Assembly: GCA_963205335.1 (NCBI GenBank)
Contig: CAUJIM010000088.1
Coordinates: forward strand, 27,669 to 91,668
Direction: 5' to 3'
From: Pseudomonadota bacterium
Lineage (GTDB): Bacteria > Pseudomonadota > Gammaproteobacteria > Burkholderiales > Burkholderiaceae_C
Length of the DNA stretch: 64,000 nucleotides
The position numbers and the translations under genes were made by a program. The notes beneath the pieces are model-generated. The model did no database searches. It worked only from the letters and a program-made list of their open reading frames with translations, and was not told the DNA's origin. The first letter of the stretch is position 1. Each line of letters begins with the position of its first letter. This document shows positions 51,283 to 63,453 of the stretch, piece by piece.

Positions 51283-52245
51283 ATGCACCGCCGCCACCTG
51301 CTCGCCGCCGCGCTCGCCGCCACCGCCCTCCACCCGGCACGGGCGCAGGACTTCCCCCACAAACCCGTGCATATCGTGGTGCCCAATGCCCCCGGCGGCG
51401 CGGCCGACATCACGGCCCGCACCGTCGGCGAGCACATGGCGCGCACCCTGGGCCAGCCCGTCGTGGTGGACAACAAGCCCGGCGCGGGCGGCGTGGTCGC
51501 CGGCCGGGCGGTGGCCGGCGCCGCGCCCGACGGCAGCACGCTGCTACTGATCTCCAGCGGCACGGCGGTGAGCCAGGCGCTGTTCAAGACCCTGCCCTAC
51601 GACACGCTGGCGGCCTTCGTGCCGGTGGCCCCGCTGGCCACCTTCGACCTGGTCATCGTGGCGCGCCAGGGCGGCGCCTTCGCCACGCTGCAAGACCTGG
51701 TCGCCTTCGCCCGCAGCCACCCCGGCGAGGTCAACCTGGGCACGCCCAACATCGGCACCACCCAGCACCTGGCGGCCGAATGGTTCAAGGGCGCCGCCGG
51801 GCTCAAGCTGCAGGTGGTGCCGTTCCGCAGCACGCCCGAGGTGGTCAACGCCCTCCGGGGCGGGCAGATCCACGCCGGGCTGGACATCCTGAGCCCCCTG
51901 CTGCCGCAGATCGAGGGCGGCGCACTGCGGGCGCTGGCCGTCACCGGCGCGCGCCGCTCGCGCATCCTGCCCCAGGTGCCGACCGCGCAGGAGGCCGGCG
52001 TGAAAGATCTGGACGCCGCCTCGTGGAACGGCCTGGCCGCGCCCGCGGGCACGCCGCAGCCGGTGATCGCGCGACTCAACCAAGCGGTCAACGCCGCGCT
52101 CGCCGACGCGCAGGTGCGCGAACGGCTGCGGGCGCTCAACCTCGACCCGCACCCCGGCACGCCGCAGCAGGCGGGCGCCATGCTCGCGGGCGACATCGCG
52201 CGCTGGAACAAGGTGATCGACGCGGCGGGCATCGCGCGGCAGTGA
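51283..52245 (+). CDS. Bug-family tripartite tricarboxylate transporter substrate-binding protein
   Basis: QDFPHKPVHIVVPNAPGGAADITARTVGEHMARTLGQPVVVDNKPGAGGVVAGRAVAGAAPDGSTLL. Confidence 0.92.
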   Translation: MHRRHLLAAALAATALHPARAQDFPHKPVHIVVPNAPGGAADITARTVGEHMARTLGQPVVVDNKPGAGGVVAGRAVAGAAPDGSTLLLISSGTAVSQALFKTLPYDTLAAFVPVAPLATFDLVIVARQGGAFATLQDLVAFARSHPGEVNLGTPNIGTTQHLAAEWFKGAAGLKLQVVPFRSTPEVVNALRGGQIHAGLDILSPLLPQIEGGALRALAVTGARRSRILPQVPTAQEAGVKDLDAASWNGLAAPAGTPQPVIARLNQAVNAALADAQVRERLRALNLDPHPGTPQQAGAMLAGDIARWNKVIDAAGIARQ

Positions 52246-52280
52246 CCGCCGGCCCGGCCACCGTAGGAACCGGCGATGGG

Positions 52281-53099
52281 TCAAAAGCCATCGACAGGCG
52301 CGAACCCCACCATGTTCATTTCGGCGTCCAGCAGTGCCACCCACTCCCGGGTCTTGCTGCTGGTCAGCGGCAGGTAGCTCAAGTCCTTCACGCGGTGCCC
52401 GCTGGCCTGGGCCGCTTCGCCCAGGGCTTGCACTTGGTCGGGGTGCAGTTCGATCAATCGGACCAACGGCCTGGCCTTCTCGCGCATGGCATCGCGCGCA
52501 TCGGCCCACGGAAGCCACCGGTCCGGCAGCATCGCCGGCGACACGCCTTCCAAACCCAGTTCCACGCCACGCAAAATTTCCGCGCCGCTCTTGGCGCGGC
52601 GGGTGCCCACGCGCAAAACCCCGGCCCATGGCAGTCGCTGCAATCCGGGTGGCGCCTCGGGCAAGGCATCCGCCTGCACCTCGTTGGCAGTGGCGACGAC
52701 CAGCCGATCCACCTCGAAGGCCAGCACGGCAGGCCGCGCCAACCACACACTGTACATGCCATAAACCAGTGCAAGAAGCTGGATCGCACCGATGAGCGAA
52801 AAGTCCAGCCAGCGCTCGCGCCGCGACTTGCTCGGACTGGACAGGATCAGCGTCAGCAAAGGGCCGCAGACCACGTCCACCGCCAAGACCAACAGAAAGA
52901 TCGGTCCGACCTGCAGCATCTGCCGAAACGGGGCGGGGTACCACAAGCCGAACACCACCACTGCGGACAACAGCGCCACCGTCAGCGACACCACCAGATG
53001 CGCGGCCGCACAGCGGCTGGCAAATCGAAATCTGTGTTGCACAAGCATCGCCTGATGATGCAGCAACGCCAAGTTGCGAAACTGCTCCAGCATTGACAT
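52281..53099 (-). CDS. TfpX/TfpZ-type IV pilin accessory protein
   Basis: Polytopic N-terminus (RCAAAHLVVSLTVALLSAVVVFGLWYPAPFRQMLQVGPIFLLVLAVDVVCGPLLTLILSSPSKSRRERWLDFSLIGAIQLLALVYGMYSVWLARPAVLAFEVDRL); directly downstream of pilin. Confidence 0.8.
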   Translation of the reverse strand: MSMLEQFRNLALLHHQAMLVQHRFRFASRCAAAHLVVSLTVALLSAVVVFGLWYPAPFRQMLQVGPIFLLVLAVDVVCGPLLTLILSSPSKSRRERWLDFSLIGAIQLLALVYGMYSVWLARPAVLAFEVDRLVVATANEVQADALPEAPPGLQRLPWAGVLRVGTRRAKSGAEILRGVELGLEGVSPAMLPDRWLPWADARDAMREKARPLVRLIELHPDQVQALGEAAQASGHRVKDLSYLPLTSSKTREWVALLDAEMNMVGFAPVDGF

Positions 53100-53101
53100 T
53101 G

Positions 53102-53125
53102 AAAAAGGGGCCGAGGCCCCTTTTT
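53102..53125. terminator. Bidirectional-type intrinsic terminator between pilA and tfpZ
   Basis: Near-perfect palindrome AAAAAGGGGCC-GA-GGCCCCTTTTT. Confidence 0.8.
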
Positions 53126-53148
53126 GCATGTCAAAGAAAACCGTCAGA

Positions 53149-53676
53149 TCAACGGCACTCCGCCGGAGCGTATTTGGCCAAAAGCGTGCCGAGCGGGCGG
53201 CTGCCAAGATTACGATTGGTGGCGGCCGTCGCGGTGGCAGAAGTGCATGCCCAGTCAATGGCGCCCTGCGATGCAGCCGTCGGCGCAACATTAGCAACGT
53301 TCGGCGTCATGACAATGGTCTGGTTATTGATGGCCGTCGGAATACCATTACCCGAGGTCGCAGCCACGGAAACGGTGATGCTCCACGGAGTCGCAGTCCC
53401 CACGACAATGTTCGCCACGTACTTGGATTGTTTCTCGGCAAGAGGTTTCGAGTTGTACGCGGTAGCAGCCGCCGTCAATCCAGCGGTGCTGTCCGTCTGA
53501 AAGGCCTCGCTCATCATCGCTTTCACGGCAGAGCCCGCTATCACGGCTTCACTGATTTTCGAACGCACCGTGTAATCCTGATACGCCGGCAGCGCCACGG
53601 CAGCCAAAATACCGATGATCGCCACAACGATCATCAGTTCGATCAGGGTGAAGCCCTGTTGCAGTTGACGTTTCAT
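53149..53676 (-). CDS. pilA: Type IV major pilin
   Basis: [49 protein letters not shown]-terminal Cys pair region. Confidence 0.93.
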   Translation of the reverse strand: MKRQLQQGFTLIELMIVVAIIGILAAVALPAYQDYTVRSKISEAVIAGSAVKAMMSEAFQTDSTAGLTAAATAYNSKPLAEKQSKYVANIVVGTATPWSITVSVAATSGNGIPTAINNQTIVMTPNVANVAPTAASQGAIDWACTSATATAATNRNLGSRPLGTLLAKYAPAECR

Positions 53677-53743
53677 AATATCTTCCTCCGGGGAATAGTG
53701 GAATAGACCCCCGCAGAGGAATCCTGCGGGTTGGCAATACCAA

Positions 53744-53759
53744 AGCAACTCGCGTGCCA
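53744..53759 (-). promoter_or_regulatory. Sigma-54 promoter for pilA
   Basis: Minus strand TGGCAC-GCGAG-TTGCT matches the -24/-12 consensus TGGCAC-N5-TTGCW, about 70 nt upstream of the pilA ATG. Confidence 0.8.
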
Positions 53760-53928
53760 GGTGCGCCAAGCGGCCTTGGGTACGAAAATCCCCGCTGCAA
53801 AGGCCTGCACAGCATGCCATTGCCGTCCCTCGCGTGTCCAGGCTGACATTTTTGTCGCACACACTTGAATGTGATTGGTCACCACCACCCTGTTCGACAA
53901 GTGTCCGGGTGGGCGACAATCCGGCGCC

Positions 53929-55050
53929 ATGAGCGCCTTCGCCCCCCTCGCCAACGACCGTTTCCTGCGCGCCTGCTGGCGCCAGGCCACCGACACCACG
54001 CCCGTGTGGCTGATGCGCCAGGCCGGGCGCTACCTGAGCGAGTACCGTGCCACGCGGGCCAGGGCGGGCAGTTTCATGGGCCTGGCGACCAACGTGGACT
54101 ACGCCACCGAGGTGACGCTGCAGCCGGTCGAGCGCTACCCGCTCGACGCGGCGATCCTGTTTTCCGACATCCTCACCGTGCCCGACGCGATGGGGCTGGG
54201 CCTGTCGTTCGCCGAGGGCGAGGGGCCGCGCTTCGCCAGCGTGGTGCGCGACGAGGCGGCGGTGGCGCGGCTCGCGGTGCCCGACATGGACCGGCTGCGC
54301 TACGTGTTCGACGCGGTGACCAGCATCCGCCGGGCCCTGAACGGCCGGGTGCCGCTGATCGGCTTCTCGGGCAGCCCCTGGACGCTGGCGTGCTACATGG
54401 TCGAGGGCGGCGGCACGCAGGACTACCGCCACGTCAAGACCCTGATGTACGCCCGGCCGGACCTGATGCACCGCATCCTCGTGGTGAACGCGGCGGCGGT
54501 GGCGGCCTACCTGAATGCGCAGATCGCCGCCGGCGCGCAGGCGGTGATGCTGTTCGACAGCTGGGGCGGGGTGCTGGCCGACGGCGCCTTCCAGGCCTTC
54601 AGCCTGGCGTACACGCGGCAGGTGCTGGCGCAGCTGCGGCGCAACGCGCCGGACGGCACGCCGGTGCCGCGCATCGTCTTCACCAAGGGCGGCGGGCTGT
54701 GGCTGGACGACATGCGCACGCTCGACTGCGAGGTGCTGGGGCTGGACTGGACGGTGAACCTGGGCCGCGCGCGCGCGCTGGTGGGCGGCGGCGCGAGCGG
54801 GCCGGGCAAGGCGCTGCAGGGCAACATCGACCCCAACGTGCTGTTCGCGCCCCCCGAGGTGATCGACGCGCAGGTGCGCGCGGTGCTGGAGAGCTTCGGG
54901 CCGCCGCACACCGACCCCGCGACCCGCGGCGCGACGCACATCTTCAACCTGGGCCACGGCATCAGCCAGCACACGCCGCCGGAGCACGTGTCGGTGCTGG
55001 TGGAGGCGGTGCACCGCCACGGGCGGCGCCTGCGCGGCGCCGCGCTCTGA
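53929..55050 (+). CDS. hemE: Uroporphyrinogen decarboxylase
   Basis: [47 protein letters not shown]...[23 protein letters not shown]. Confidence 0.96.
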   Translation: MSAFAPLANDRFLRACWRQATDTTPVWLMRQAGRYLSEYRATRARAGSFMGLATNVDYATEVTLQPVERYPLDAAILFSDILTVPDAMGLGLSFAEGEGPRFASVVRDEAAVARLAVPDMDRLRYVFDAVTSIRRALNGRVPLIGFSGSPWTLACYMVEGGGTQDYRHVKTLMYARPDLMHRILVVNAAAVAAYLNAQIAAGAQAVMLFDSWGGVLADGAFQAFSLAYTRQVLAQLRRNAPDGTPVPRIVFTKGGGLWLDDMRTLDCEVLGLDWTVNLGRARALVGGGASGPGKALQGNIDPNVLFAPPEVIDAQVRAVLESFGPPHTDPATRGATHIFNLGHGISQHTPPEHVSVLVEAVHRHGRRLRGAAL

Positions 55051-55409
55051 CCCCCGGCACCCGGGCGTCCGCCCGGCGCGGCGAAGCGGCCGGGCCGGCC
55101 CTCTTGACAACGCGAGCGGGAACACTTATGCACAACAAAACCATAGCGACGCGGGCCGAGGCCGGCGGCCCGCGCGCGTACGGCGATGGCGGGGCTGCGC
55201 GTGTACCTCATTGATTCGACACGGTTTTTTTCGACTGCCCATTTTGCGGGCAATGCGCTCCGGGCCAACGGCTGCGCGGTCCGGCGCGGTTTGAGCCCAA
55301 GATACCCACAAAGTTATCCACAGACGGCGTGGATGACTGGAAAAACCTTCTCGCGTCAACCACTTGCGCACGATTCCGCGCTGTTTTCTTCATAGGCGGC
55401 GGCAAGACC

Positions 55410-57533
55410 TTGTCCGATCAGTCGATTGTTCTTCACGTCGCGGTCCAGGCGCCGGCCCACAGCCAGATCGGCGACCTGCTGAGCTATGCGCACGACGCGC
55501 CGCTGCCTCCGGGCACGCTGGTGCGCGTGCCGCTGGGCCCGCGCGAGGTGCCGGGCATCGTCTGGGACGGCGCGCCGGCGCACGCGCCCGCCGGCGGCCC
55601 GTTGCGCGCCGTCGGCGCGGTGCTCGGCGGCCTCCCGCCGCTGGACGCGCCCTGGCGCCGCCTGGTGGCGTTCGCCGCGCGCTACTACCAGCGCGGCCTG
55701 GGCGAGGTGGCGTTGGCGGCGCTGCCGCCCGCGCTGCGCGAGCTCACGCCCGAGCAGCTCGCGCGGCGGCTGCGCAGGCGCGCGGCGGCCCCGGCGCTTC
55801 CCCCACGCCCCGAGGAAGCAGGCGAAGGCGAGGGTGTCACTTCGATTCCAATAGCGCTCAGCGCTGAACAGACAAGCGCTGGAGCACAAATCAATGCCCA
55901 AACCGGCCCCTTTCTGCTGTTCGGCAGCACCGGCAGCGGCAAGACCGAGGTCTACCTGCACGCGGTGCAACAGGCGCTGGCGCGCGACGAGCGCGCGCAG
56001 GCGCTGGTGCTGGTGCCCGAGATCAACCTCACGCCGCAGCTGCAGGCGCGCTTTCGCGAGCGCTTCGCGCCGCTGTACGGCGACGCCGCCATCGTCAGCC
56101 TGCACAGCGGCATGACGCCGCCGCAGCGCCTCGCAAGCTGGCTGGCGGCGCACGCCGGGCAGGCGCGCATCGTGCTGGGCACGCGCATGGCCATCTTCGC
56201 CAGCCTGCCGCACCTGGCGCTGATCGTCGTCGACGAGGAGCACGACGCCAGCTACAAGCAGCAGGAGGGCGCGCGCTACTCGGCGCGCGACCTGGCCGTC
56301 TGGCGCGGGCGCGACGCGGGTGCCAAGGTGATCCTGGGCAGCGCCACGCCCTCGCTCGAGAGCTGGCACGCCAGCAGCCCCGGGGTGGGCCGCTACCGGC
56401 GCCTGGCGATGCCCAGCCGCATCGGCGCCGCCGAGCTGCCGCGCCTGCGCCTGGTGGACATGGCGCAGCAGCCGCGCCGCGCGGTGTTCGCGCCGCCGCT
56501 CGTGGCCGCGATCACCGAGCGCGTGGAGCGCGGCGAGCAGTGCCTGGTGCTGCTCAACCGCCGCGGCTTCGCCCCCGTGCTGCACTGCCACGCCTGCGGC
56601 TGGAAGAGCGACTGCCCGCACTGCAGCGCCACGCAGGTGTTCCACAAGGTGGACCGCACGCTGCGCTGCCACCACTGCGGCGCGGCCGGCAGCGTGCCGC
56701 GCGCCTGCCCCGCCTGCGGCAACCCCGACATCGTGCCGGCGGGCCGCGGCACCGAGCAGCTCGAAGAGCAGCTCGCGGCGCTGCTGCGCAACGTGATCAC
56801 GCCCGAGCGCCGCGCCGCGCGCGTGGCCCGCATCGACGCCGACACCACGCGCGCCAAGGGGGCGCTGGCGGCGCAGCTGGCCCAGGTGCACGCCGGCGAG
56901 GTGGACGTGCTCGTGGGCACGCAGATGGTGGCCAAGGGGCACGACTTCCGGCGCATGACGCTGGTGGCGGCGGTGCAGCCCGACAGCGCCCTGTTCAGCA
57001 GCGACTTCCGCGCGCCCGAGCGCCTGTTCGCCCTCCTGATGCAGGCCGGCGGGCGGGCCGGGCGCGACGCGCGCTACATGGCGGCGCACCAGTCCGCGCC
57101 GGAGCTCTGGGTGCAGACCTGGCACCCGGAGCACCCGCTGTTCGCCGCGCTGCGCGCGCACGACTACCCCGCGTTCGCCGCGCGGCAGCTGGCCGAGCGC
57201 GAGGCCGCCGCCATGCCGCCCTTCAGCCACCAGGCGCTGCTGCGCGCCGACGCGCGCACGCAGGAGGCGGCGCAGGCCTTTCTGCAGGCCGCGGGCCAGG
57301 CGGCGCGCGAGGCCGCGCTGCCGGGGCTGGCGCAGGTCTTCCTCTACCCGCCGGTGCCGCTCACGGTACAGCGCGTGGCCAACGTGGAGCGCGCGCAGAT
57401 GCTGCTGGAGAGCGCCAGCCGCGCCGCGCTGCAGGCCGTGCTGGCGGCATGGCAGCCGCTGCTGCACGCCGAGCGCAGCCGCCACAAGGGCCTGGTGCGC
57501 TGGCTGGTGGACGTGGACCCGCAGGCGATTTAG
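55410..57533 (+). CDS. priA: Primosomal protein N' (replication restart helicase PriA); TTG start proposed
   Basis: FLLFGSTGSGKTEVYLHAVQQAL..., LIVVDEEHDASYKQQEGARYSARDLAVWRG, zinc-binding CHACGWKSDCPHCS...CHHCGAAGSVPRACPACGNPDI. Confidence 0.93.
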   Translation: MSDQSIVLHVAVQAPAHSQIGDLLSYAHDAPLPPGTLVRVPLGPREVPGIVWDGAPAHAPAGGPLRAVGAVLGGLPPLDAPWRRLVAFAARYYQRGLGEVALAALPPALRELTPEQLARRLRRRAAAPALPPRPEEAGEGEGVTSIPIALSAEQTSAGAQINAQTGPFLLFGSTGSGKTEVYLHAVQQALARDERAQALVLVPEINLTPQLQARFRERFAPLYGDAAIVSLHSGMTPPQRLASWLAAHAGQARIVLGTRMAIFASLPHLALIVVDEEHDASYKQQEGARYSARDLAVWRGRDAGAKVILGSATPSLESWHASSPGVGRYRRLAMPSRIGAAELPRLRLVDMAQQPRRAVFAPPLVAAITERVERGEQCLVLLNRRGFAPVLHCHACGWKSDCPHCSATQVFHKVDRTLRCHHCGAAGSVPRACPACGNPDIVPAGRGTEQLEEQLAALLRNVITPERRAARVARIDADTTRAKGALAAQLAQVHAGEVDVLVGTQMVAKGHDFRRMTLVAAVQPDSALFSSDFRAPERLFALLMQAGGRAGRDARYMAAHQSAPELWVQTWHPEHPLFAALRAHDYPAFAARQLAEREAAAMPPFSHQALLRADARTQEAAQAFLQAAGQAAREAALPGLAQVFLYPPVPLTVQRVANVERAQMLLESASRAALQAVLAAWQPLLHAERSRHKGLVRWLVDVDPQAI

Positions 57534-57552
57534 CGGTCCGACCTGCCGGCGA

Positions 57553-58503
57553 TCAAGCCAGCCAGGCCACCGCCGCCGAGAAGCTGAAGAACGCCAGCGC
57601 GGTGGACACCAGGATGATGCGCGCCACGCGCCCGCCATGCGCGCCGAAGCGCTCGACCAGCATCGCCACGTTGCTCGCGCTGGGCAGCGCCGCGACCAGG
57701 ACCAGCACCGTCAGCGTGAAGGGCGAGAGCGGCAGGCCGAGCCACAGCGCCACCCACCCCGCGCCCCAGACCAGCGCCGGGTGCACCAGCAGCTTGGCCA
57801 GCGCCAGCGGCACGTAGTCGCGCGGCGCCACCGCCTCGTGCCGGTCGAGCTGCGAGCGCGCGAGCATCGCGCCGATGGTGAACAGCGCCACCGGCGAGGC
57901 GGCGTCGGCCAGCATCGCCACCGTGCGGTCCACCGGCCCCCAGAGCCGCCAGCCCCAGGCCGAGGCCATGCCGCCGAGCACGATGGAGAGCGGCATCGGG
58001 TTGGCCGCCATGCCGCGCAGCGCCTGGCGCAGCGCCACGCCCACGCCCCGGGCGCCGCCGGCGTCCAGGCGCGAGAGCGCGACGCACAGCGACGAGGTCA
58101 GGCACATGTCGATCGCGATGGTCAGGATCACCGTGCCCGCGCTGTGCTCGCCCAGCAGCGCCACCAGCAGCGGCACGCCCATGAAGCCGGAGTTGGGGAA
58201 GACGGCGACCAGCGCGCCGAACGCGGCGTCGTTCCAGCCCCAGCGCGCCCGGGTGAGCGCGATGCTCGCGCCCACCAGCACCAGCGCGCAGAAGAAGTAC
58301 ACGCCGGCCGCCACCGGATCGAGCAACTGCGCCAGGGCCGTGGCGGCGCCGAAGCGGTAGAGCAGGCACGGCAGCGCGAAGTACAGCACGAAGGTGTTGA
58401 GGCCGCCGATGGCCGCCAGCGGCACCACGCCCGCGCGCGTCGCCAGGTAGCCGCAGAGCACGAGCGCGAAGAACGGGAAGGTGGCGGCAAGGACGGAGAG
58501 CAC
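57553..58503 (-). CDS. AEC-family (auxin efflux carrier) transporter
   Basis: MLSVLAATFPFFALVLCGYLATRAGVVPLAAIGGLNTFVLYFALPCLLYRFGA...VFPNSGFMGVPLLVALLGEHSAG. Confidence 0.9.
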   Translation of the reverse strand: MLSVLAATFPFFALVLCGYLATRAGVVPLAAIGGLNTFVLYFALPCLLYRFGAATALAQLLDPVAAGVYFFCALVLVGASIALTRARWGWNDAAFGALVAVFPNSGFMGVPLLVALLGEHSAGTVILTIAIDMCLTSSLCVALSRLDAGGARGVGVALRQALRGMAANPMPLSIVLGGMASAWGWRLWGPVDRTVAMLADAASPVALFTIGAMLARSQLDRHEAVAPRDYVPLALAKLLVHPALVWGAGWVALWLGLPLSPFTLTVLVLVAALPSASNVAMLVERFGAHGGRVARIILVSTALAFFSFSAAVAWLA

Positions 58504-58550
58504 GGGGCGCGATTGTCGCAGCCGTATGATCGGTGGTTTTCGCGTCGCGC

Positions 58551-60599
<2,049 letters not shown>

Positions 60600-60631
60600 C
60601 CGCGCCGCCACGCTCCCCACTGGTGCCATCC

Positions 60632-61768
60632 ATGTCCCGCATCTCCACGCTCCTGCTTTCCCGCCTGGCGCTGCCGCTGCTGCTCGCGCCGGCCTGGCCG
60701 GGCCCGGCGCACGCCACGGGCCCCGCCACCGGCTGGCAGGCCTGCGCCGCCCTCGCCGGCGACGACGCGGCACGCCTGGCCTGCTTCGACCAATGGGCAC
60801 GGCACCAGAGCGGCGCACCCGCGGACGGCAGGGACGAGGCGACCGCCCCGCCGGCCGCGGCAGCCGCCGCGCCCGTACTCGCCGATTTGCCCGCGCCCAC
60901 CAGCGACGGCTGCCGCGACGGCCCCTACACCACGCTCTCGCGCTTCTGGGAGCTGGAGGCGGGCAGCGACTGCGGCACGCTGCGCTTTCGCGGCTACCGG
61001 CCCCTGACCGTGTCGATCGTGGACGCCAACACCGTCAACCGCCAGCCGACGTCGGACAACCCGCTCAACGTGGCCGGCACCCCCGTGGCCTACAAGCGCA
61101 CCGAGATGCGGGTGCAGCTGTCGGTGCGCACCAAGCTCGCCAGGGGGCTGCTCACCACGGGCGAGATGTCCGCGCGCGACTCGCTCTGGGCCGGCTACAC
61201 CCAGCAGTCGTACTGGCAGTTGTTCTCGCCCGGCATCTCGCGGCCGTTTCGCAACACCGACCACGAGCCGGAGCTAGTCTACGTCTACCCGACCACCGCC
61301 GACCTGCCCTGGGGCTGGCGCCTGCGCTACAGCGGCATCGGCCTGGTGCACCAATCCAACGGCCAGAGCCTGCCGCTGTCGCGCAGCTGGAACCGCGTCT
61401 ACCTGATGACGGGGCTCGAGCGCGGCGACGACTGGCGGCTCACGGCGCGCGTGTGGCAGCGCATCCACGAGAACGCCGCGAGCGACGACAACCCGCACAT
61501 CAGCGACTACATCGGCCGCTCCGAGCTGATGCTGGCGTGGAACGCCAACGCCGACAACACGCTGGCGCTGACCCTGCGCCACGCACTGCGCTCGCCGGCG
61601 CGCGGCTCCCTGCGGCTGGAGTGGACGCACCGCCTGGGCAGCGGCCTGGCCAGCCGCTCCAACCTGCGCCTGCACACCGCGCTGTTTTCCGGCTACGGCG
61701 ACAGCCTGATCGACTACAACCGGCGGCGTACGGTATTCAGCCTGGGGCTGACGCTGCTCGATTTTTGA
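60632..61768 (+). CDS. pldA: Outer-membrane phospholipase A
   Basis: Signal peptide; YTQQSYWQLF...PFRNTDHEPELVYVY...GLVHQSNGQSLPLSRSWNRVYL: NHS-type catalytic region HQSNG...SRSWNR. Confidence 0.9.
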   Translation: MSRISTLLLSRLALPLLLAPAWPGPAHATGPATGWQACAALAGDDAARLACFDQWARHQSGAPADGRDEATAPPAAAAAAPVLADLPAPTSDGCRDGPYTTLSRFWELEAGSDCGTLRFRGYRPLTVSIVDANTVNRQPTSDNPLNVAGTPVAYKRTEMRVQLSVRTKLARGLLTTGEMSARDSLWAGYTQQSYWQLFSPGISRPFRNTDHEPELVYVYPTTADLPWGWRLRYSGIGLVHQSNGQSLPLSRSWNRVYLMTGLERGDDWRLTARVWQRIHENAASDDNPHISDYIGRSELMLAWNANADNTLALTLRHALRSPARGSLRLEWTHRLGSGLASRSNLRLHTALFSGYGDSLIDYNRRRTVFSLGLTLLDF

Positions 61769-61884
61769 CGGTCCGGCTCCGCCGGATGCAGTTTGCAACG
61801 CCAGCGACAGACCGACTCAGTATGATCGGAACGGCGCGCGGCATTGCGCGAAACACACCCACCGAATCCAGGAGATCCGCTCTC

Positions 61885-62490
61885 ATGACCACCCGCTTCT
61901 CACTCCCCTTGCACGCCGTGCTCGCCGCCCTGGCGCTGGCCGGCAGCCTGAGCGCCTGCGCGCCGCTGCTGGTCGGTGGCGGCGTGGTGGCGGGCGCCAT
62001 GGTGGCCACCGATCCGCGCACCACCGGCGCGCAGGTCGAGGACCAGGGCATAGAGTTGCGCGCCGCGAGCAGCATCCGGGACGCGCTGGGCGATCGCGTG
62101 CACGTGAACGTCACGAGCTACAACCGCCAGGTGCTGCTCACGGGCGAAGTGCCCACCGCCGCCGACAGCCAAAAGGTCGAGCAGCTCGTCAAGGGCCTGG
62201 ACAACGTGCGCTCGGTGGTCAACGCGCTGGGCGTGATGCCCAATTCCACGCTCTCCGAGCGCTCCAGCGATACCTACATCACCGGCAAGGTGCGCGCCAA
62301 GCTGGTCGACCTCAACGACCTGGTGGCGACCAACGCATTCAAGGTGGTCACCGAGCGCGGCGAGGTCTTCATGCTGGGGCGCGTGACGCAGCACCAGGCC
62401 GACGTGCTCACCGATGCGGCGCGCAGCATCGACGGCGTGCGCAAGATCGTGCGGGTGTTCGAGATCGTCCCCGCGCCCGCGGCCCGCTGA
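61885..62490 (+). CDS. BON-domain lipoprotein (YraP/DolP-like)
   Basis: LSACAPLLVGGGVVAGAMVATDPRTTGAQVEDQGIELRAASSIRDALGDRVHVNVTSYNRQVLLTGEVPTAADSQKVEQLV. Confidence 0.9.
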   Translation: MTTRFSLPLHAVLAALALAGSLSACAPLLVGGGVVAGAMVATDPRTTGAQVEDQGIELRAASSIRDALGDRVHVNVTSYNRQVLLTGEVPTAADSQKVEQLVKGLDNVRSVVNALGVMPNSTLSERSSDTYITGKVRAKLVDLNDLVATNAFKVVTERGEVFMLGRVTQHQADVLTDAARSIDGVRKIVRVFEIVPAPAAR

Positions 62491-62504
62491 AGCTCACCGC
62501 ACCG

Positions 62505-63446
62505 TCAGGCCTTGCGCGGCGGCACCAGCCGGGTGATGAGGCTGGAGGTGTCCCAGCGCCGGCCGCCGCTGCGCTGCACCTCGGCGTAGAACTGGTCGAC
62601 GAGCGCGGTCACGGGCAGCAGCGCGCCATTGCGCTTGGCTTCGTCGAGCACCAGGCCCAGGTCCTTGCGCATCCAGTCCACGGCGAAGCCGAAGTCGAAG
62701 CGCCCCAGGGCCATAGTCTTGCCACGGTTGTCCATCTGCCAGCTCTGCGCCGCGCCCTTGCCGATCACGTCGAGCACCAGCGGCATGTCCAGGCCCGCCT
62801 GCAGGCCGAACGCGATGGCTTCGGACAGCCCCTGCACCATGCCCGCGATGCAGGTCTGGTTGACCATCTTGGCGAGCTGCCCGGCGCCGCTGTCGCCGAT
62901 GCGGGTGCAGGCGCGCGCGTAGGCCATGGCGACGGGCCGCATGGCGTCGAAGGCCGCCTGGTCGCCGCCGCACATCACCGTCAGCACGCCTTTCTGCGCC
63001 CCCGCCTGGCCACCGGAGACGGGCGCATCGACGAACTGCAGGCCCAGCGCGCGCGCGCCGGCGCAGAGCTCGCGCGCCACCGCGGCCGACGCGGTCGTGT
63101 GGTCGACGAAGACCGCCCCCGGCTGCATGCCGGCCAGCGCGCCCTCGTCGCCCAGTACCACCGAGCGCAGGTCGTCGTCGTTGCCGACGCAGCAGAACAC
63201 CAGTTCCGCGCCCTGCGCGGCCTCGCGCGGCGTTTCCGCACGTTTTACAGTGCCAGCGCCCTTGAATTCAGCGCACCATGCTTCTGATTTGGAAGCAGTC
63301 CGGTTGTACACCGTGACCGCGTGCCCCGCCTTGAGCAAGTGCCCCGCCATGGGATGGCCCATGACGCCCAGTCCCAGGAACGCCACCCGGCGCGGCGCGG
63401 TGCGCTCATAGTCGCGCGGCTCGATGCTGCTGCTCGTCATATCCAT
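62505..63446 (-). CDS. NAD(P)-dependent beta-hydroxyacid dehydrogenase (HIBADH family)
   Basis: RRVAFLGLGVMGHPMAGHLLKAGHAVTVYNRT...FVDAPVSGGQAGAQKGVLTVMCGG. Confidence 0.92.
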   Translation of the reverse strand: MDMTSSSIEPRDYERTAPRRVAFLGLGVMGHPMAGHLLKAGHAVTVYNRTASKSEAWCAEFKGAGTVKRAETPREAAQGAELVFCCVGNDDDLRSVVLGDEGALAGMQPGAVFVDHTTASAAVARELCAGARALGLQFVDAPVSGGQAGAQKGVLTVMCGGDQAAFDAMRPVAMAYARACTRIGDSGAGQLAKMVNQTCIAGMVQGLSEAIAFGLQAGLDMPLVLDVIGKGAAQSWQMDNRGKTMALGRFDFGFAVDWMRKDLGLVLDEAKRNGALLPVTALVDQFYAEVQRSGGRRWDTSSLITRLVPPRKA

Positions 63447-63453
63447 CCTGTCG

